Shown: in pieces, positions 59,240-64,000 of the stretch
Position numbering within the stretch: the stretch's first letter is position 1
Layout: each line of letters opens with the position of its first letter
Source: JAFGNB01 sp050304135
GTDB lineage: Bacteria > Fibrobacterota > Chitinivibrionia > Chitinivibrionales > Chitinispirillaceae
Reading direction: 5' to 3'
NCBI GenBank assembly: GCA_050304135.1
Contig: JBNLDC010000025.1
Coordinates: forward strand, 124,001-188,000
Length of the DNA: 64,000 bases
Translations under genes and position numbers: made by a program
Notes under the pieces: generated by a model
What the model saw: the letters and a program-made list of their open reading frames with translations, nothing else
Told to the model about the DNA's origin: nothing
Databases searched by the model: none

Positions 59240-61681
59240 TTATGGTACCAGTATTTTTGATCGGATCACTTCCTGGGCCCCGTCGAATCGTTCGATGCTG
59301 AGTCTGGCCACATAGCAGCCGGATGAGAAAACTGAATTCGAAAAATATGCACGGTATTCACTGGTACCTGCAATCCGTTGAATTCCTGACGGGGTAATCC
59401 GGTGGCCCTGGACATCAAAAAGTTCAAGACGATGCTGGCCTGCTGGCGCAAGGTACCGGATGGCAGGTGAAGCGTTTCCGCGCAGGAGTCCCGTAGCGGG
59501 GAAAATGAATAGTTCTGCAGATTCCGTTGGGGATTGTTCTGATTGCCTTTGGGGATGTAATCCTATTTTACAGAGCACCGTCCTGGTTTCGTTCGGTCTG
59601 AGATGCATGGAAAATGGTTCTTCGATTGAATGCTCCTCTGTTTCGAAGACAAGTATACCTTCCGCAGCTCCAGCCAGAGTTGTCGGTTCGATTTGATAGT
59701 TGGCAGCACTACCGCTGCTGTTGGCAATCGTTACCGTAATGGCCGTTCCGCCGGATACATAATCCGGTAGTACTATGGTCCCATATGAGCGATCGGCGTC
59801 GGGAAAACCGAGGGTGAGTTCGCTTCCGTTGAAGGCCGGGGCGGGAGGAATGGCCACTGGAATTTGTATCCGGCTCGAGACACCGCAAACAACCTGCCCG
59901 AGAACGCTGCCTCCCTGTTTCAGGTCGAATCTGACCGACCAATCCGATTGCAGTTCAGGGTGGATGATTTTTTTTGCCATACCCGGAGGGGAGGCTACCG
60001 GTGGAAGACGTAAACGTATCATCGTGTCGGATGGATTGTATACGGTAACGTATCCTCCGGAGCCGTCAGGCAACGCAATGATACCGGAATCAATTCCCGG
60101 AACATCACCACTGTAAAGTGGTTGAGCGGTCCATGTGCGCTTCGGTTCATTTTTGATCCATTGGTGGAAATGGAGCTTTCGGGCAGTGGCTCCGGTAGCC
60201 GAGCAGATATTCGTGAAGGGAACCGGAAATCCGAATGGTGATGAGAAATCAGTCCATTCTTCCGGAGGGAGATCGATCGTTACCGTATCCGTCAGGGACG
60301 GTGATCTACCTTTGCCGAAATCGATCGTTGCTTCACGTCGGGTGATACACCAGGAGAGATTGCCCGGTTTGAGTGCGAATTTTTTTGCGGTTGACCCTGA
60401 GTACTCCACCCACCCGGATTTTGAGGAGGTCGCAGACGGATCCCATTTGAAAACACGGAATTCCGATGATTTGTACCGGTTTCCCGCACGGGTGAAAAGC
60501 GTGCGGAGAGCAAATTCGCATGAGGTACTGTCGAGTTTCGATGTCGTTGCAATCGGCATGATCATTCCTGCCGGGAGCGTGGTTTCGTCGCAGCGGGTTC
60601 GTGCAACGCGTCGCGAAAAATTCATGGTGTCGGTGCTGGTTCCGTCTTCGGTTATCAGATAAACACGGAGACCTTCATCCATTGCTCCGACGGTTGAAAT
60701 TTTGCAGGTTTGTTTCGCGGAGGTTTCGTGTAACCGGCCTGAAAATGTCGGGGCATCTGCAAAGACTGCCGCGTCACCGGGACCGCTGAAAAGTTTCCAT
60801 GCCGTATTCGCGGTGTTATCGGTAATGGTGAAGGAGAATTCATACGGGGAGGAACTCAGTGAACGTCCGGTATCGGAAGTAATCGTGACCCTGGGCTTGA
60901 GTGTATCGGCAAGCAGGAGAAACGGCAAGTCGATACGGTCGGTTTTCAAGAAGACCAGTTGACGGGTGGAATCGAACTGCGCTTCATGTTCGGAAAGTAG
61001 CCGGCCGCTTGAATCACGGAAAATAGTGTGTCGGATTACTGACGATGAATCCGTTCTGAAGCCGATGTAAAACTCCGGTAATGGTACCGGAGTGGAAAAT
61101 TGAAACCCCAGTGAGTTCGGAAGGAAGCCTTTCAGGCGGCTTTTCGGGATGGTATACTGCTTGAGGGTATCGCGGTGTTGCGGGGTACTTGCCGGGTAGG
61201 TGTTATCCCGCCATACCAGTACCCGGTTTTCAAACAGATGAATCGTGTCCTTGACGGAGGCTGAAAACAGTCGTATTGCTTCCCAGGTAAGCGGAGGTAT
61301 GGCCACCCCCTTCAGCGAAGATTCTTCCGGAATGTTCCAGATTCCCTGTATCCTGAGTAAAAGACCGATACGGTACAGCGTATCGGAAAGAAGCGGGTCG
61401 ATGTTGAAAAGAGTGTTGCCGGAGAGTGATGTGATCGGAAACGGGTCGTCGGGAGGAAGTACCGGAGTTTCATTGCCCGTGAGCGCGATAACGGCGGCTT
61501 CACAACCGGCCGGAATAGCGGAAGTATCCAGGTGCCAGGAGAGTGAAATCAGATGGGTGGTAGTATCGAATTCTGCTTCATCGATTACCGTAAGGGAAGC
61601 GGCTGCCGGTACCTTTCCATACAGAAAACATACTGATGCAAGTGTCAGCAACCAGTGGGTAAAATCTCGTTTGCTATTCAT
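59240..61681 (-). CDS. Large exported protein with C-terminal sorting-like domain
   Basis: This 813-residue protein starts at ATG 61681, overlapping the upstream gene's stop by four bases, behind cggagtaaaacg. A signal peptide precedes long beta-rich parts with no recognised domain (VTITSDTGRSLSSSPYEFSF, GFPVPFTNICSATGA). The C-terminal 80 residues match Por/FlgD-type tails: HRLELFDVQGHRITPSG and FSSGCYVARLSIERFDG. It is probably on the cell surface or secreted. Function unknown. Confidence 0.8.
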   Translation of the reverse strand: MNSKRDFTHWLLTLASVCFLYGKVPAAASLTVIDEAEFDTTTHLISLSWHLDTSAIPAGCEAAVIALTGNETPVLPPDDPFPITSLSGNTLFNIDPLLSDTLYRIGLLLRIQGIWNIPEESSLKGVAIPPLTWEAIRLFSASVKDTIHLFENRVLVWRDNTYPASTPQHRDTLKQYTIPKSRLKGFLPNSLGFQFSTPVPLPEFYIGFRTDSSSVIRHTIFRDSSGRLLSEHEAQFDSTRQLVFLKTDRIDLPFLLLADTLKPRVTITSDTGRSLSSSPYEFSFTITDNTANTAWKLFSGPGDAAVFADAPTFSGRLHETSAKQTCKISTVGAMDEGLRVYLITEDGTSTDTMNFSRRVARTRCDETTLPAGMIMPIATTSKLDSTSCEFALRTLFTRAGNRYKSSEFRVFKWDPSATSSKSGWVEYSGSTAKKFALKPGNLSWCITRREATIDFGKGRSPSLTDTVTIDLPPEEWTDFSSPFGFPVPFTNICSATGATARKLHFHQWIKNEPKRTWTAQPLYSGDVPGIDSGIIALPDGSGGYVTVYNPSDTMIRLRLPPVASPPGMAKKIIHPELQSDWSVRFDLKQGGSVLGQVVCGVSSRIQIPVAIPPAPAFNGSELTLGFPDADRSYGTIVLPDYVSGGTAITVTIANSSGSAANYQIEPTTLAGAAEGILVFETEEHSIEEPFSMHLRPNETRTVLCKIGLHPQRQSEQSPTESAELFIFPATGLLRGNASPAIRYLAPAGQHRLELFDVQGHRITPSGIQRIAGTSEYRAYFSNSVFSSGCYVARLSIERFDGAQEVIRSKILVP

Positions 61682-64000
61682 CGTTTTACTCCGACCGTAT
61701 TTGAATACGTACGGGTTTCTTTACCTTCGGATGAGGAAATTACCAGTTTGAGAACCACACGGTAGATACCCGGAGCAACCGGCATACCTCCCAGTGAAAA
61801 ACCATTCCAGTAGATGTTGTAATCATATACCGAACCATTTGGAGACCAGGATGAGGGCAGAAGATTCTTTCGCGGTTCATTATTCATAATAATGGCCTCA
61901 TCATCCCGAACCGCACCCATCGGATTCAGACGTGATACCGGATCGGCGATTACTCTGTTACCGACAAAATCGTAAATAGTTATCTTTCCGGCAAGTTTTG
62001 TTTTTTTGTCATTGGGGAGAGCAACCTTGAACTGAAAGACGGTGCCGGCATGGTCCTGCTGAACCCAATCGATGGCTGAGCTGTTGTGACGTACACTGAT
62101 TTTTCCCGGCGTCTGTCGCCGGGCGGTCGGACGCATCGGATTGGGGCCGATAAGTAGTTTTCCGGTCGGTTCTCCGGTAACGGTTACTCGCACTTTCTGA
62201 TTGTTGCGTGCAGAACGGTTTCCGGCGGGAAGATCGTTGACCGGTGCCGCCTGTGCTTTTGTCGTATCCCAGTGGAGTGAAAAATAATGGAGATTCGTGA
62301 GATCCTTACCGTTTTTCATGGTAAAGATGAGCGTGTCGGGGGACACCACCGCATAGAGGCCGGATATGCCGTCAAGGAGGTCCTGTTGAAGATAGTTGTT
62401 ACTGTTGCGGGTCCAGACATCGAACAGCTTTTCCGGTGACTGGGACAGAGGTAGTTTGCGTCCGTTCGAACCGTAAATCATTTCGCTGAACACCACGGTT
62501 ACCCGATCCTGCTTGCGATTATCCGCATTGAGCAGCTCCTTAGTGACCGACCAGATGACTGGTCCGGCACCATCCGAGCAGAGGACTGAAAGTGAATCGG
62601 CAGCGTCATCGAGTGCCTGAGAAAAGTTGTCTATTGTCAGTTGCGGCGTCCAGCCGCTCTGTGGTACCGGGGCGGTGGTCGGTTCCCTAAGTAGAATACG
62701 GATTTCTGTTGCAGTGGATCCGCTGGTAATCCGGTCGATGGAAAGATTGTTTCCATTGAAGACTACCATGGTATTCATTGCCAGGGTACCGGCGTTTCGG
62801 AGGGTTACCGGTAGCGAGAGGGTAACATCAATACGGTCAATCAGACCGTTTCCATTGGTATCACGGGTTATTGCCGACAGCGCCGTTGCCAGAGGTCCAC
62901 GGATACTGATCCGCAATTTACCGCTTATTGTGGTGTCGGAAGCTGCTGCAGCGGTGATGTAGCCGAGTTCGTCCTCCTCAATGGTTGTTGAGAGATAGGT
63001 GATTCGGGGGCGGCTTCCGGTGTCGGCAGGAGTATGGAGACTTCCGGAAACGCTCCAGCGTGATGGCTGTTCACCACAGGCGTTTCCGAACCGGTCAAAT
63101 CCGGCGGCAGTCAGGATGGCGGATTCGTCCGGCGCCTGCAGAAACAATGAGTCCCGTGAGGAACTGCTTTTCGGATGCATCACCCGAAGCGAAGCAAGGT
63201 CTCCCGGCAGGAGTCTGAACGGCGCACTGGCTGCGGAGAGATCTCCTGCGGTAAACTGCAGACGATGCAGGCTGTCGACGTCAGCCGGTGCGTAATACAG
63301 TATAAACGCTATAGTGTCGAGCCCCTCGTTGAAGCACTGTCGTGTGGCGCCCCGTGTACTTCCGGGAGTTCGCAGGGGAACAGATTGGTTCCCGATACGG
63401 ACAATGGGTTTATTCGATCTTCCTCCCGTTCCGAGACTGTCGATGTAGACGACGGAATCGGATGCATCATCCGGAAAGCAGTAAGTACCTTCTAAAAGTC
63501 CGGGGCGGTTGAAAATTTTTACCACAGCAAACAGTGTATCGCCGGCGATTCGATCCTCTTCCGGGGTAAGCAGTTGCACCGATGCCCACAATGGTTTACC
63601 ACGGGTGAAGCGGACACGAAGGGTATCGGTTAACTTATCGGAAGAGAGGACTGCCGAAATCCAGCCGGTACCGGTTTTCTGCGGGTTGAAGGAATACCGT
63701 GCCGATCCCCGGGGAGGAACGGGGGAGAGCACTGTCGCGGAATCGGTATTCCAGTTGACTTTAACCTCACGCCACAGTGCTGTATCACTCCGAAGCGCCT
63801 GAGCGATTATTGTTGTGTCATCATTGGTTGAACAGGTGAGAGAATCAATCGAGCGTCGTTGTGTCGATGTAATCCGTAACCGGATAAAATGATAGGGGAG
63901 GAGGCGCACCCAGGCGAAATCGGTGAAGGCACTGTCCGAAGAGATGACCGTAATCCGGGTGAGTCCCTCTTTCAGAGCGATGTTTTTCGTGACTATCGCT
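61678..64000 (-). CDS. Large exported protein with FlgD-like C-terminal domain (5' end outside window)
   Basis: The frame is open from 61678 through the right edge: the codons between 63907 and 63999 translate without a stop (AIVTKNIALKEGLTRITVIS upstream of RLLPYHFIRLRIT), so the start lies beyond base 64000. At least 770 residues are visible. Beta-sandwich-like repeats occupy most of it (LSAITRDTNGNGLIDRIDV, TVVFSEMIYGSNG), and the tail has IGPNPMRPTARRQTPG, ITIYDFVGNRVIADP and GIYRVVLKLVISSSEGK, a FlgD/Por-like signature. It overlaps the next gene by four bases (ATGA). Surface protein, function unknown. Confidence 0.85.
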   Translation of the reverse strand, partial: AIVTKNIALKEGLTRITVISSDSAFTDFAWVRLLPYHFIRLRITSTQRRSIDSLTCSTNDDTTIIAQALRSDTALWREVKVNWNTDSATVLSPVPPRGSARYSFNPQKTGTGWISAVLSSDKLTDTLRVRFTRGKPLWASVQLLTPEEDRIAGDTLFAVVKIFNRPGLLEGTYCFPDDASDSVVYIDSLGTGGRSNKPIVRIGNQSVPLRTPGSTRGATRQCFNEGLDTIAFILYYAPADVDSLHRLQFTAGDLSAASAPFRLLPGDLASLRVMHPKSSSSRDSLFLQAPDESAILTAAGFDRFGNACGEQPSRWSVSGSLHTPADTGSRPRITYLSTTIEEDELGYITAAAASDTTISGKLRISIRGPLATALSAITRDTNGNGLIDRIDVTLSLPVTLRNAGTLAMNTMVVFNGNNLSIDRITSGSTATEIRILLREPTTAPVPQSGWTPQLTIDNFSQALDDAADSLSVLCSDGAGPVIWSVTKELLNADNRKQDRVTVVFSEMIYGSNGRKLPLSQSPEKLFDVWTRNSNNYLQQDLLDGISGLYAVVSPDTLIFTMKNGKDLTNLHYFSLHWDTTKAQAAPVNDLPAGNRSARNNQKVRVTVTGEPTGKLLIGPNPMRPTARRQTPGKISVRHNSSAIDWVQQDHAGTVFQFKVALPNDKKTKLAGKITIYDFVGNRVIADPVSRLNPMGAVRDDEAIIMNNEPRKNLLPSSWSPNGSVYDYNIYWNGFSLGGMPVAPGIYRVVLKLVISSSEGKETRTYSNTVGVKR

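Overview
This window looks like chromosomal DNA of a Gram-negative, polysaccharide-degrading bacterium. Fibrobacterota (Fibrobacter/Chitinispirillum-like lineages) is the best guess. This is inference from gene content: a TIGR02147-type regulator paired with a carbohydrate-binding surface protein, a TatT-type lipoprotein, secreted glycoside hydrolases with C-terminal beta-sandwich sorting-like domains, and several large secreted proteins with FlgD/Por-like tails. No rRNA, tRNA or CRISPR array was found.

Layout. (1) 1-12130 is the end of the S10 cluster plus the spc and alpha ribosomal clusters, all on +: rplW (tail), rplB, rpsS, rplV, rpsC, rplP, rpmC, rpsQ, rplN, rplX, rplE, rpsN, rpsH, rplF, rplR, rpsE, rpmD, rplO, secY, infA, rpmJ, rpsM, rpsK, rpsD, rpoA, rplQ. 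map and adk, often found between secY and infA, are absent. A class II fructose-bisphosphate aldolase follows and ends at a clear intrinsic terminator. (2) 13392-17939 (-) carries three tandem paralogues of a small predicted outer-membrane protein and a DNA polymerase I whose proofreading motifs are lost. (3) 18204-22883 holds an AEC transporter, a Nudix hydrolase, a GT4 glycosyltransferase and a TPR/O-GlcNAc-transferase-like (GT41) protein. (4) 23130-29493 holds two secreted glycoside hydrolases (a GH-A-like protein and a GH30), then a divergent TIGR02147 regulator and a surface protein. (5) 29645-34312 holds a secreted unknown, a 44-residue exported peptide, a purine-deaminase-type enzyme, a nitroreductase, a cupin, and apt-asnS.

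(6) 34313-41161 is the accessory part. It has a DUF559 gene bracketed by GC-rich palindromes, a TatT lipoprotein, a phosphoglycolate-phosphatase-like HAD protein, and an array of about 200-bp inverted-repeat units that enclose a four-helix-bundle (23S rRNA intervening-sequence family) gene. It also has an OB-fold-like exported protein, a decayed rlmN 3' fragment fused to a frameshifted ricin-type lectin fragment, an FkbM methyltransferase and the intact rlmN. A 51-bp perfect direct repeat (38976-39026 and 41111-41161) flanks the lectin fragment and methyltransferase, as if a 2.1-kb segment had duplicated or inserted at the 3' end of rlmN. The intact rlmN carries a G12 tract at its 3' end.

(7) 42283-51938 holds argA, then malQ divergent from treY and a TreS-maltokinase fusion: a set linking alpha-glucan, maltose, trehalose and maltose 1-phosphate. 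(8) 52373-64000 holds a VIT/VWA surface protein, a translationally coupled trio (GT2 glycosyltransferase, DUF4922 HIT-like protein, SpoIID/LytB protein), and an overlapping operon of large secreted proteins that runs off the right edge.

The most interesting items are the rlmN-flanked segment with its poly-G tract, the repeat array around the four-helix-bundle gene, the 161-bp inverted-repeat element that supplies the end of the GH30 reading frame, the 44-residue peptide, and the coupled GT2/DUF4922/SpoIID trio. None of these was checked against a database.
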